A stretch of 64,000 nt of DNA from Streptomyces sp. NBC_01241. GTDB lineage: Bacteria > Actinomycetota > Actinomycetes > Streptomycetales > Streptomycetaceae. Positions 9,227 through 17,683 of the stretch are shown in pieces. How positions within the stretch are numbered: the stretch's first letter is position 1; every line of letters begins with the position of its first letter. Made by a program: the position numbers and the translations under genes. The DNA lies in contig NZ_CP108494.1 of assembly GCF_041435435.1 (NCBI RefSeq), forward strand, positions 7,536,501-7,600,500, read 5' to 3'. Below the pieces are notes generated by a model, which did no database searches, was not told where the DNA came from, and saw only the letters and a list, made by a program, of their open reading frames with translations.

Positions 9227-10162
9227 CTACCGGTCGGCGGAAGGGGGCAGTTGCGCGGGGCTCACCCGCTCGCCCAGCACCTCGGTCATGAACTGGACGA
9301 GCCACCGCTGAGAGGGGCTGCGCGAGGCCTCGTGGCGCGCGTAGAGAGCCACTTCCATCGGCTCCGCCTCGAACGGGAGGCGTACCAGGCGCAGGCGGTG
9401 CGAGGCTGTGAAGACCTCCCCGACGTACTCGGGGATGACGGCGATCAGATCGGTCTGCTCCAGCAGGTACGGCAGCATCGAGAAGCGCGTGGCTTCCACG
9501 GCGACCCGGTCCAGGAGGCCGTTCGCGGCCAGCGCGGTGCGCGGCGCGGCGTGACCGCTGGGGCCGTGCACGGTCGCGTGCTGCTCCGCCGCGAGCGCCG
9601 TCAGGCTGATCGAGTCGCCCGTCACCCGGGGGTGGTCGGCCGAGACCATCCCGACGTAGCGCTCCCGGAAGAGGGGAATCCGCACCGTCCGGTGTGAGCT
9701 GAGCACCGGGGTGGCCACGAACGCGTCCAGTTCGCCCCGGCGCAGCCGGCCCTCCGCGTCGGCCACGTCGAGCGGCTGGATGGTGAACGAGACGCGGGGT
9801 GCCCGTTCGCGCGCCTTCGCCAGGAGCCGGGGCAGCAACGACGTCTCGCCCAGGTCCGAGAGGGCGATGGTGAAGCGGCCCGACATCGTCTCGGGATCGA
9901 AGTCGTCGGCCTGGCGCACGGTTCCGTCGATCTCCGCGAGGGCATGCTGCAACGGTTCGTACAGCCGGCGTGCGCCTGCGGTCGGAGTCAGCCCGCGCCC
10001 GGTGCGCCGGAACAGCTCGTCACCGAAATGCCGCCGCAACTTCCCCAGGCTGTAGCTGACGGTCGGCTGTGTCACGTGCAGGGTCTCGGCGGTGGCCGTG
10101 ACGCTGCCGGTCTCGTACAGCAGCACGAAGACCCGAGCGAGGTTGAGATCGAAGCTCCTCAT
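9227..10162 (-). CDS. LysR-family transcriptional regulator
   Basis: About 311 residues starting MRSFDLNLARVF, with an N-terminal winged HTH (SVTATAETLHVTQPTVSYSLGKLRRHFGDELF) and a LysR effector-binding domain. An ATG 11 codons upstream (10195) is possible, but the family normally starts at MRSFDLN. It is divergent from the benzoylformate decarboxylase operon and separated by about 100 bp holding a T-N11-A box, the usual arrangement for a LysR regulator controlling the neighbouring catabolic operon and itself. The inducer is probably an aromatic keto or hydroxy acid; this is inferred from the neighbours. Confidence 0.9.
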   Translation of the reverse strand: MRSFDLNLARVFVLLYETGSVTATAETLHVTQPTVSYSLGKLRRHFGDELFRRTGRGLTPTAGARRLYEPLQHALAEIDGTVRQADDFDPETMSGRFTIALSDLGETSLLPRLLAKARERAPRVSFTIQPLDVADAEGRLRRGELDAFVATPVLSSHRTVRIPLFRERYVGMVSADHPRVTGDSISLTALAAEQHATVHGPSGHAAPRTALAANGLLDRVAVEATRFSMLPYLLEQTDLIAVIPEYVGEVFTASHRLRLVRLPFEAEPMEVALYARHEASRSPSQRWLVQFMTEVLGERVSPAQLPPSADR

Positions 10163-10179
10163 ATCGATCGACTCTATAT
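10161..10179. promoter_or_regulatory. Candidate LysR binding box
   Basis: The sequence is atat, 11 bases, atat: a T-N11-A core inside a short palindrome, which is the standard LysR-type recognition pattern. It covers the start codon of the LysR gene and lies about 80 bp before the decarboxylase start, a sensible place for both autorepression and activation. Confidence 0.45.
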
Positions 10180-10258
10180 CGCAGATCCGCAACATCTATT
10201 GGTGCCTTGGTCGAAGCGTTGCCTAGCGTGTCCGCCACCAACAACGTAAGGAACGTCC

Positions 10259-11839
10259 GTGCCGTCCGTACGCCGTGTCTCCCATGAGTTCCTGGAGCGC
10301 CGAGGACTCACCACCATCTTCGGCAACCCCGGCTCCAACGAGCTGCCCTTCCTGGCCGAGTTGCCCGACAGCTTCCGCTACGTCCTCGGTCTTCACGAGG
10401 GCGCGGTGGTCGGTATGGCCGACGGCTACGCTCAGGCGACCGGGCGCCCCGTCCTGGTCAACCTGCACGCCGCCTCCGGTTCCGGCAACGCCATGGGCGC
10501 GCTGACCAACGCCGTAGCCTCCCGCACGCCCATGGTGGTCGTCGCCGGCCAGCAGGTACGGCCCGCCATCGGCCCCGAGGCCAACCTGGCGAGCGTCGAC
10601 GCACCCGCGCTCATGAAGCCCCTCGTGGGCTGGGCCGCGGAGCCCGCGTGCGCCGAGGACGTACCGCGTGCGCTCGCGCAGGCCCTGTTCGAGGCGGAGT
10701 TGCAGCGGCGGCCGACGTATCTCTCCGTTCCCTATGACGACTGGGCCGCCGAGGCCGGTGACAACTGCCTGCCCATCCTCGACCGGCGGGTCGAGCGGGG
10801 CTCCGCGCCCAGCGGTGAGCAGGCTCGTCGGCTCGTCGAGCAAGTGACCGCGGCACGGCGGCCGTTGCTCGTGCTCGGCGGCGACATCGACTCGGCCGGT
10901 CTCTTCGACGACGCCGTCCGGCTCGCCGAGCGGCTGGGCAGCCCGGTGTGGGCCGCGCCGTCGCTGTTCCGGCTGCCCTTCCCCAACCGGCACCCACTGT
11001 TCCGGGGTGTGCTGCCCGCGGGCATCGCGCCCGTCTCGGCAGCGTTCGAGGGCCATGACCTCGTACTCGTGCTCGGAGCACCGGTGTTCCGCTACCACGA
11101 GTACCTGCCCGGCCGTTACCTGCCGGAGGGCACCCACCTGATCCAGGTGACCGACGACGCCTCCGCCGCCGCGCGGGCGCCGATGGGCGAGGCGTTGGTC
11201 GCCGCACCCGGCGCCGTCATCGACCTGCTGGTGAACGCGCTGGACGCACCCGGCGAGTCCGCGGGCGAGTACCGGCCCGACCCTGAGCCACCGACGGCCG
11301 AGGGCAATCGGCTGCACCCGGAGGAGGTGTTCGCGGCGCTGCGCGACCGGATGCCCCACGACACCGCGTACGTGGTCGAGTCCACGTCCACGAACTCCGC
11401 GTGGTGGCGGCAGATGGACCTGCGCAGGTCCGGCTCCTACTACTTCCCGGCCGCCGGCGGGCTCGGCTTCGGACTGCCCGGCGCGGTCGGCGTCGCGATG
11501 GGCAGTCCGGACCGGCCCGTCGTCGGGGTCATCGGCGACGGCTCCGCCAACTACGGCATCACCGCCCTGTGGACCGCGGCCCAGCACCGCGTGCCGCTGA
11601 CCGTGGTGCTGCTGCGCAACGGCACGTACGGCGCCCTGCGTTGGTTCGGTGGGCTCCTGGGCGTCCCGGACGCGCCCGGCCTGGACATTCCCGGTCTGGA
11701 CTTCACCCGCATCGCGGAGGGCTACGGCGTCGCGTCGCAGCACGTCCACAGTGCGGAGGAACTGCGGGCCGTGCTCGCCGAGCACCCCGAACATCCGCGC
11801 CTCGTGCAGGTGGACACGGCGCTCACCACGCCGTCGTAG
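10259..11839 (+). CDS. mdlC: Benzoylformate decarboxylase
   Basis: A 526-residue ThDP enzyme converting benzoylformate (phenylglyoxylate) to benzaldehyde and CO2. The active-site landmarks of the Pseudomonas enzyme are all present: Ser26 in GNPGSNELPFL, the His of NLHAASG, and the His of APVFRYHEY. The C-terminal ThDP/Mg site reads GDGSANYGITALWTAAQ followed by NGTYGALRWF. These residues separate it from pyruvate or indolepyruvate decarboxylases. The GTG start has AAGGA about seven bases upstream. It is the first gene of an operon with benzaldehyde dehydrogenase and an aromatic-acid transporter. Confidence 0.93.
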   Translation: MPSVRRVSHEFLERRGLTTIFGNPGSNELPFLAELPDSFRYVLGLHEGAVVGMADGYAQATGRPVLVNLHAASGSGNAMGALTNAVASRTPMVVVAGQQVRPAIGPEANLASVDAPALMKPLVGWAAEPACAEDVPRALAQALFEAELQRRPTYLSVPYDDWAAEAGDNCLPILDRRVERGSAPSGEQARRLVEQVTAARRPLLVLGGDIDSAGLFDDAVRLAERLGSPVWAAPSLFRLPFPNRHPLFRGVLPAGIAPVSAAFEGHDLVLVLGAPVFRYHEYLPGRYLPEGTHLIQVTDDASAAARAPMGEALVAAPGAVIDLLVNALDAPGESAGEYRPDPEPPTAEGNRLHPEEVFAALRDRMPHDTAYVVESTSTNSAWWRQMDLRRSGSYYFPAAGGLGFGLPGAVGVAMGSPDRPVVGVIGDGSANYGITALWTAAQHRVPLTVVLLRNGTYGALRWFGGLLGVPDAPGLDIPGLDFTRIAEGYGVASQHVHSAEELRAVLAEHPEHPRLVQVDTALTTPS

Positions 11840-11856
11840 CCAATTCGACGCACGGC

Positions 11857-11955
11857 AAGTACCCCAAGCACCCCAAGCACCCCAAGTTCCCGAAGAGTTC
11901 GAAGTACCCGAAAAGTTCGAAGAGCACGAAGAGTTCGAAAAGTTCGTAGAGTTCG
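11857..11955. repeat. 9-bp degenerate tandem repeat, 11 units
   Basis: Eleven consecutive 9-base units run without interruption, drifting from aagcacccc types to aagagttcg / aaaagttcg types. Because the period is a multiple of three, every plus frame gives a tripeptide repeat: Lys-x-Pro / Lys-Ser-Ser in one, Glu-Glu-Phe-like in another. It starts 17 bp after the decarboxylase stop and ends at the AGGAAAGG ribosome binding site of the next gene. Confidence 0.9.
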
Positions 11956-11970
11956 AGGAAAGGCAGATCG

Positions 11971-13425
11971 ATGACACTCCTGGACAGCGTCGTCTGGGGC
12001 GGGAAGCTCTACAGCGACGGTTGGCAGGACTCCGCCTCCGCGCACCCGGTGGTCGAACCGGCGACCGGTGCCCAGCTCGGCACCGTGGGCCTGGCCACGG
12101 AGAAGGACGCGCACCGCGCCGCCGCCCGTGCCGCCGAGGCGCAGCGGGCGTGGGCCGCGACCTCGCCGCAGGCACGGGCCGCCGTGCTGCGCCGGGCGGG
12201 CGAACTGTTCACCGAGCATGCGGCGGAGATCGAGGACTGGCTCGTGCGCGAGGCCGGTTCGGTGCGTGCCAAGGCGGGTTTCGAGGTCCAGCTCGCCGTG
12301 GGGGAGTGCTTCGAGTGCGCGTCACTGCCCACGCACCCGCAGGGCGAGGTGCTCACCACCGAGGAGGCGCGCTGGTCGCTCACCCGCCGCCGCCCCGCCG
12401 GTGTCGTGAGCGTCATCGCTCCCTTCAACTTCCCCCTCATCCTCGGCCTGCGTTCGGTGGCGCCCGCGCTCGCCCTGGGCAACGCGGTGCTGCTCAAGCC
12501 GGATCCGCGCACCGCGGTGACCGGCGGCGTCGTCATCGCGCGCATCTTCGAGGAGGCCGGACTGCCGGCCGGTGTGCTGCACCTGCTGCCGGGCGACGGC
12601 GCGGTCGGACAGGCGGTCGTCGAGGCCCCGGAGGTCCGGGTGATCTCCTTCACCGGTTCGACACCGGTCGGGCGGGCCATCGGTGAGCGGGCCGGCCGCC
12701 TCCTGAAGCGGGCCCACCTGGAGCTCGGCGGAAACAACGCTCTGGTCGTGCTGCCCGGTGCCGATGTGCAGAAGGCGGCATCGGCCGGCGCGTTCGGTTC
12801 GTATCTGCACCAGGGCCAGATCTGCATGACGACCGGCCGCCACATCGTCCACGAGTCACTGGTGGAGGAGTACACGGCCGTGCTCGCGGCGAAGGCCCGT
12901 GCGCTGCCGGTCGGCGACCCCGCCCGCGAGGACGTGGCCCTCGGCCCGATCATCGACCGCCGGCAGCTGGAGCGCGTGCACGGCATCGTCACCGAGAGCG
13001 TCGCGGCGGGCGCCACGCTCGCCGCGGGCGGCGAGATCTCCGGCGCCTGCTACCGGGCCACCGTGCTGAGCGACGTGACCACCGACATGCCCGCCTGGCG
13101 CGAGGAGGTCTTCGGCCCCGTCGCACCGGTCATCGGCTTCTCGACGCTGGAGGAGGCCGCGCGCATCGTCGACGACTGCGAGTTCGGCCTGTCCGTCGGC
13201 ATCCTCGGCGACGTCGGCACCGCGATGAAGCTCGCCGACCGGATCGAGTCCGGCAAGGTCCACATCAACGAGCAGACCGTGGCCGACGAGCCCAACGCGC
13301 CCTTCGGCGGCGTGAAGGCGTCTGGCACCGGCTCCCGCTTCGGCGGCGCCGCGGCCAACGTCGAGGCCTTCACCGAGACCCAGTGGGTCACCGTCCGCCC
13401 CGACATCGCCGACTACCCGTTCTGA
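11971..13425 (+). CDS. Benzaldehyde dehydrogenase (NAD(P)+)
   Basis: A 484-residue aldehyde dehydrogenase. Visible residues are the catalytic Cys in GQICMTTGRH, the Glu of LELGGNN, the cofactor site FTGSTPVG and the PFNFPL motif. Overall it resembles XylC/MdlD-type benzaldehyde dehydrogenases. It follows benzoylformate decarboxylase directly, so it should oxidise the benzaldehyde produced to benzoate. AGGAAAGG eight bases before the ATG is a good ribosome binding site. Confidence 0.9.
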   Translation: MTLLDSVVWGGKLYSDGWQDSASAHPVVEPATGAQLGTVGLATEKDAHRAAARAAEAQRAWAATSPQARAAVLRRAGELFTEHAAEIEDWLVREAGSVRAKAGFEVQLAVGECFECASLPTHPQGEVLTTEEARWSLTRRRPAGVVSVIAPFNFPLILGLRSVAPALALGNAVLLKPDPRTAVTGGVVIARIFEEAGLPAGVLHLLPGDGAVGQAVVEAPEVRVISFTGSTPVGRAIGERAGRLLKRAHLELGGNNALVVLPGADVQKAASAGAFGSYLHQGQICMTTGRHIVHESLVEEYTAVLAAKARALPVGDPAREDVALGPIIDRRQLERVHGIVTESVAAGATLAAGGEISGACYRATVLSDVTTDMPAWREEVFGPVAPVIGFSTLEEAARIVDDCEFGLSVGILGDVGTAMKLADRIESGKVHINEQTVADEPNAPFGGVKASGTGSRFGGAAANVEAFTETQWVTVRPDIADYPF

Positions 13426-13470
13426 CCCGCTTCGCACTCCGACTCCCGCAGCCGCCCCAGGGGGCCCACC

Positions 13471-14727
13471 GTGGCAAACAACATATCGACGCAGTCTCCG
13501 GCCAGATCCGGCACCGCCTCTCGCAGCTCCTGGACGGTGATCCTGTGCTGGATCACCGTCCTGCTGGAGGGCTACGACCTCGTAGTCCTCGGCGCCATCA
13601 TCCCCACGCTCCTCAAGACCCACCATCTCGGCATGACGGCGGGCGACGCGACCACCATCGCGACGCTCTCGCTCGTCGGCGTGGCCATCGGCGCGGTCTG
13701 CGTCGGGCCGCTGGCCGACCGTCTTGGCCGGCGCCTCCTGCTGATCGGTTCGGTGGTGCTGTTCTCCGTCTTCACCATCCTCGTCCCGCTGGCCGACTCC
13801 GTCGCCATGTTCGCCGCGCTGCGGCTCATCGCCGGCCTCGGCCTCGGCGCCTGCATGCCGGTCTCGCTCACGATGATGTCCGAGCACATGCCCGCGCACC
13901 GGCGGGCGCGGGCCTCCACCCTGACGATGACCGGCTACCACACCGGTGCCGTGATCACTTCACTGCTGGCCCTGCAGGTCACCGACAACTGGCAGGTCCT
14001 CTTCTACGCCCTGGGCGTCGCCGGCCTCGGCATCGCCGCGATCCAGTGGTTCCGCCTGCCGGAGTCGGATGCCTTCGTGCAGGCGAAGGAGGCGCCCAAG
14101 GCTCAGCGCGTGGCGTTCACCGAACTGCTCAAGCCCAACTTCCTGCGCGCGAGCATCGGGATCTGGGTCGCCTCGTTCATGGGGCTGCTTCTGGTCTACG
14201 GCCTCAACACGTGGCTGCCCAAGCTCATGAACGACGCCGGCTACCCGGTGCCCACGGCCGTCACCCAGCTCCTCGTGCTCAACGTCGGCGGAGTCGTCGG
14301 CCTGGTCCTCGGCGGATACGTCGCCGACCGGCGCGGTATCAAGGGCACCACGCTCGGCTGGTTCGCAGTCTCCGTGCTCATGCTGGCCTGCCTGAGCATC
14401 AAGATCAGCAGCGATCTCCTGCTCAACACCATCATCTTCTTCACCGGTGTGTTCGTCTTCTCGGCGCAGGTGCTCGTCTACGCCTACGTGACGAACTACT
14501 ACCCGGCGTCCGTCCGCGGCACTGCACTCGGTTCGGCTTCCGGCATCGGCCGCATCGGCTCGATCGTCGGCCCGTCGATCACCGGCGCCCTGGTCACTGC
14601 CGGCATCGGCCACCCGTGGGGCTTCTACTTCTTCGCCGCCGTCGCGGTGTTCGGCTTCCTGGCCGTGCTGACGCTGCCGCGCGGGACCGCCGACGCGCAG
14701 CCGAAGACCACCGTTTCCACAGCCTGA
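13471..14727 (+). CDS. MFS transporter, aromatic acid:H+ symporter family
   Basis: 418 residues with about 12 predicted membrane segments. The first helix carries the conserved acidic EGYDLVVLG typical of the AAHS family (BenK, PcaK, MhpT type), followed by the MFS loop GPLADRLGRR. The GTG start follows an AGGGGG. Third gene of the benzoylformate operon, so likely importing benzoylformate, mandelate or benzoate; which one is not decided by sequence. A strong hairpin closes the operon. Confidence 0.88.
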   Translation: MANNISTQSPARSGTASRSSWTVILCWITVLLEGYDLVVLGAIIPTLLKTHHLGMTAGDATTIATLSLVGVAIGAVCVGPLADRLGRRLLLIGSVVLFSVFTILVPLADSVAMFAALRLIAGLGLGACMPVSLTMMSEHMPAHRRARASTLTMTGYHTGAVITSLLALQVTDNWQVLFYALGVAGLGIAAIQWFRLPESDAFVQAKEAPKAQRVAFTELLKPNFLRASIGIWVASFMGLLLVYGLNTWLPKLMNDAGYPVPTAVTQLLVLNVGGVVGLVLGGYVADRRGIKGTTLGWFAVSVLMLACLSIKISSDLLLNTIIFFTGVFVFSAQVLVYAYVTNYYPASVRGTALGSASGIGRIGSIVGPSITGALVTAGIGHPWGFYFFAAVAVFGFLAVLTLPRGTADAQPKTTVSTA

Positions 14728-14763
14728 GCACACCAGGCGATACGCATTACTGCCGCACCGTGC

Positions 14764-14801
14764 CAAGGGCATGGGTCCGTCTCCCCGGGCCCATGCCCTT
14801 G
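14764..14801 (+). terminator. Terminator of the benzoylformate operon
   Basis: A perfect 12-bp inverted repeat (caagggcatggg / cccatgcccttg) with a 14-nt GC-rich loop sits 37 bp after the transporter stop and is followed by ctttgt. Confidence 0.75.
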
Positions 14802-14889
14802 CTTTGTCCCGCGCGTGGCCGCGCGGCGCGGGCTCCCCCCTTTGTCACGATCCGATCTCAGACATCCGGCGAGGTCTTGTTTTCGGCCA

Positions 14890-14925
14890 TGTAATCGATT
14901 CCAATCGTTCGTGTAATCGATTACA
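14890..14925. promoter_or_regulatory. Double LacI-type operator
   Basis: A perfect 14-bp palindrome TGTAATCGATTACA at 14912-14925 is preceded 22 bp upstream by a near copy, TGTAATCGATTCCA at 14890-14903. Spacing of two helical turns, the central CG and the position 57 bp before a LacI-family gene all fit an autoregulatory LacI operator. Confidence 0.7.
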
Positions 14926-14981
14926 TGGTTCTGGATCACTGATTTCGAGGCTCACGGAAACCACAAGGAGGTGGTCAGGAA

Positions 14982-15998
14982 ATGGCGAGCATCAAGGATG
15001 TCGCGGCCCACGCGGGAGTGTCCGTCGCCACGGTCTCCCGCGTACTCAACAGCCATCCCTCCGTCAGCCCCGACGCGCGCGCTCGCGTCCTCGCCGCCGT
15101 CGACGTTCTCGGCTACCGGCCCAACGCCGTCGCCCGTTCGCTGCGCACCGATCGGACACGCACCCTCGGCCTGGTCATCAGCGACGTACTCAACCCGTAC
15201 TTCACCGAACTGGCCCGCTTCGTCGAGGAAGAGGCTCGCGCCCTCGGGTACAGCGTCATCATCGGAAACGCCGACGAGCGGCCGGACCTGCAGGAACACC
15301 ACGTACGTACGCTCCTCGACCGCCGGATCGACGGACTGCTTGTCTCCCCGGCCGAGGGAAGCTCCCCGCTCATGCCGGGTTCCGCGGGCAGCGGCACACC
15401 GATGGTCTTCGTGGACCGCTGGATCCAGGGTGTGGACGTCCCCGTGGTGCGTGCCGACGGCCGTGACGCCATCCGGGACCTGGTCGCCCACCTGCACCGC
15501 CTCGGTCACCGCAGGCTCGCGATCATCGCGGGGCCGGCGGCCACCACCACGGGCAACGAGCGCGTCGAAGCCTTCCGCGAGGCGCTGCGCGCGTACGGAC
15601 TCGCCCTGCCCGACGCCTACATCGGCCGGGGCGACTTCCAGGCGGACAGCGGGCGCCGCGTCACCGAGCGCTTCCTGGCCCTTCCCGAACCGCCCGAGAT
15701 CGTATTCGCCGCCGACAATCTGATGGCGCTCGGCGCGTTGGACGCGATCCGCGCACGCGGGCTTCGCGTGCCGCGGGACATCGGGCTCGCGGCCTTCGAC
15801 GACATCCCGTGGTTCCTGCACACCGATCCGCCGATCACAGCGATCGCCCAGCCGACGGGAGAACTCGGCCGCGCCGCCGTACGCGCGCTGGTCGACATCG
15901 TCGAGGGGCGGTCCCCGCAGTCCGTGACCCTTCCCGCCCGCCTTGTCGCACGCAGTTCCTGCGGCGAGCACGATCCGAACCGGAGGAGCGAACTGTGA
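14982..15998 (+). CDS. LacI-family regulator (RbsR-like)
   Basis: 338 residues: an N-terminal LacI HTH (IKDVAAHAGVSVATVSRVLN), the hinge GYRPNAVARSLR and a periplasmic-binding-protein-like effector domain. AAGGAGG lies upstream of the ATG. The downstream genes are a decayed ribose-type ABC transporter and ribokinase, so the effector is probably ribose or a related pentose. Its own GTGA stop overlaps the start of the decayed rbsA-like remnant, showing that the three once formed one operon. Confidence 0.9.
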   Translation: MASIKDVAAHAGVSVATVSRVLNSHPSVSPDARARVLAAVDVLGYRPNAVARSLRTDRTRTLGLVISDVLNPYFTELARFVEEEARALGYSVIIGNADERPDLQEHHVRTLLDRRIDGLLVSPAEGSSPLMPGSAGSGTPMVFVDRWIQGVDVPVVRADGRDAIRDLVAHLHRLGHRRLAIIAGPAATTTGNERVEAFREALRAYGLALPDAYIGRGDFQADSGRRVTERFLALPEPPEIVFAADNLMALGALDAIRARGLRVPRDIGLAAFDDIPWFLHTDPPITAIAQPTGELGRAAVRALVDIVEGRSPQSVTLPARLVARSSCGEHDPNRRSEL

Positions 15999-16330
15999 GT
16001 ACCCAGGGCGAGTTGCTGCGCATTGAAGGCGTACGCAAGGCCAAGGCGCGCGAACTGGGCATCGCCCGGCCGCAGATGGCGGAGATTCACCAGGGCGCTC
16101 GGCCTCGACGGGCGCGTTCTGATGGTGCCTCCTGCAACTTCGGTTCGCCCGGCGGCACCACGAAGGAGGACATGTCGCTGTCCGTGCTCAAGACCCCTTC
16201 TTCGTACAGCTGAAGGCGGGCGCCCAGGTGGAGGCGAAGGCGTCCGGAGTCGCAGCCGAAGGAAATGTGCAAGATCACCGTGCAGAAAGCGGTGCGGACA
16301 GCAGAGGACAAGAAGGTCGATAGCATGGTG
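15995..16330 (+). pseudogene. Remains of a ribose-type ABC transporter (rbsA and rbsB fragments)
   Basis: The GTG at 15995 overlaps the LacI stop and begins STQGELLRIEGVRKA, the usual N-terminus of a sugar ABC ATPase, but the Walker A that should follow is missing. Near 16190-16240 another frame reads PFFVQLKAGAQVEAKA, typical of an RbsB-like binding protein just after its signal peptide. No permease is recognisable. Large internal deletions have reduced a three-gene transporter to about 330 bp. The recognisable pieces are short, so the exact limits are uncertain. Confidence 0.55.
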
Positions 16331-16422
16331 AAGGTGCTGGTTCAAGGTAGTTACCGAGAAGAATGTCGCCCACTTCTCCCGAACAGCGCCTGAGCAGCGT
16401 CCGACCTCGGAAAGCAGGAACA

Positions 16423-17343
16423 ATGCACGTCAACAACCACCACCAGTACGACCTGCTGGTTGTGGGCTCGGCCAACGCCGACCTGGTCATCGGTGTGGAA
16501 CGCCGGCCAGCGCCCGGTGAGACCGTGCTCGGTTCCGACCTTGCCGTTCACCCGGGCGGCAAGGGAGGGAACCAGGCGGTGGCCGCCGCCCGCCTAGGGG
16601 CCGTCACTGCGCTGCTGGCACGGGTCGGCGACGACGCCCACGGCCGGCTGCTGCTCGAATCGCAGCGGGCGGCCGGGGTGGACACCGAGGGCGTGCTCGT
16701 GGGCGGGGCACCGACCGGAGTCGCGCTGATCACCGTGGACCCCTCCGGCGACAACAGCATCGTGGTGTCGCCGGGGGCCAATGGTCGGCTGACCCCGGAG
16801 GACATCCGGGCGGCCGGACCCCTCTTCGAGGCGGCGCGGGTCGTGTCCGTACAGCTGGAGATTCCGCTGGAGACGGTTGCCGAGGTGGCCGGTGCCTTGT
16901 CACCCGGCACCCGGCTGGTGCTGAACCCGTCCCCGCCCGCACCCCTGCCCGATCACGTGCTGGCCGCCTGCGACCCCTTGGTCGTCAACGAGCACGAGGC
17001 GCGCTACATGCTGGGGGAAGCCGCCGGCGCCACGCCCCAGGAGTGGGCGCGAGCACTGCTGAAGCTCGGCCCGCAGTCGGTCGTGGTCACGCTGGGTGCG
17101 GCGGGCGCGCTCGTCGCCGACGGTCGTACGGGTGACGTCGTATCCGTACCGAGCCCCAAGGTCGAGGCTGTGGACACGACGGGGGCGGGCGACGCGTTCA
17201 CCGCCGCCCTGGCCTGGCGGCTCGGCCTGGGAGAGCAACTCGCCGAGGCCGCCGCGTTCGCCGTCAGGGTCGGTGCGGTGGCCGTCACCCGGCAGGGCGC
17301 GCAGGAGTCCTACCCGAGCGCAGAGGAAATCTCCGCATTGTGA
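16423..17343 (+). CDS. rbsK: Ribokinase
   Basis: About 306 residues of the PfkB/ribokinase family. It has the N-terminal signature (HPGGKGGNQAVAAARLG), the substrate motif GSANADLV and the C-terminal DTTGAGDAF with the catalytic Asp. The ATG at 16423 has AGGAA upstream; an in-frame ATG at 16363 lies within the decayed transporter and is less likely. It phosphorylates ribose to ribose-5-phosphate. Its transporter has been lost, but ribose could still come from the nucleoside hydrolase encoded at 19171. Confidence 0.92.
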   Translation: MHVNNHHQYDLLVVGSANADLVIGVERRPAPGETVLGSDLAVHPGGKGGNQAVAAARLGAVTALLARVGDDAHGRLLLESQRAAGVDTEGVLVGGAPTGVALITVDPSGDNSIVVSPGANGRLTPEDIRAAGPLFEAARVVSVQLEIPLETVAEVAGALSPGTRLVLNPSPPAPLPDHVLAACDPLVVNEHEARYMLGEAAGATPQEWARALLKLGPQSVVVTLGAAGALVADGRTGDVVSVPSPKVEAVDTTGAGDAFTAALAWRLGLGEQLAEAAAFAVRVGAVAVTRQGAQESYPSAEEISAL

Positions 17344-17683
17344 AGAAGGCAGGAATCCTCAACCGTCATTTCGTGGGGCGCCGGCCGAGTCGGGCCATGG
17401 TGACGGGGTACTGATCTGCGACGTGGGCATGCCCATCGCAACCTGGCCCCTGTGCATGTCCGGGGTGGCAACCGGTCACTCCGGACGGCTGCCACCTCGG
17501 AGCTCATCCGGAGACCGCCGCAGCGGTGCCAGGAACCGGGACAGCGTCTCCGGAGCCGGCCGCGGATTCTCCCGGGCCGTACGCGCGTCCGCGCAGACCC
17601 CAAGCGGGCCGGTCGGTCGCGCGTCAGGGCGACGCAGAGTCTCTTCCCGTTCCGCTTCGGTCAGCCCCGGCCTCCGGCCGCGG
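17344..17683. other. Intergenic stretch after ribokinase
   Basis: No gene is supported. A 7-bp inverted repeat (ggtggca at 17464-17470, tgccacc at 17490-17496) may act as a weak terminator for ribokinase or for the convergent LacI gene. Confidence 0.35.

Noticed and set aside
11857..11955. Short-repeat array considered as CRISPR
   Set aside because: The units are 9 bp, contiguous and degenerate, with no spacers and no cas genes nearby.
10223..12175. 650-residue minus-strand open frame
   Set aside because: It is antisense to benzoylformate decarboxylase and part of the dehydrogenase gene, both of which have all catalytic residues.
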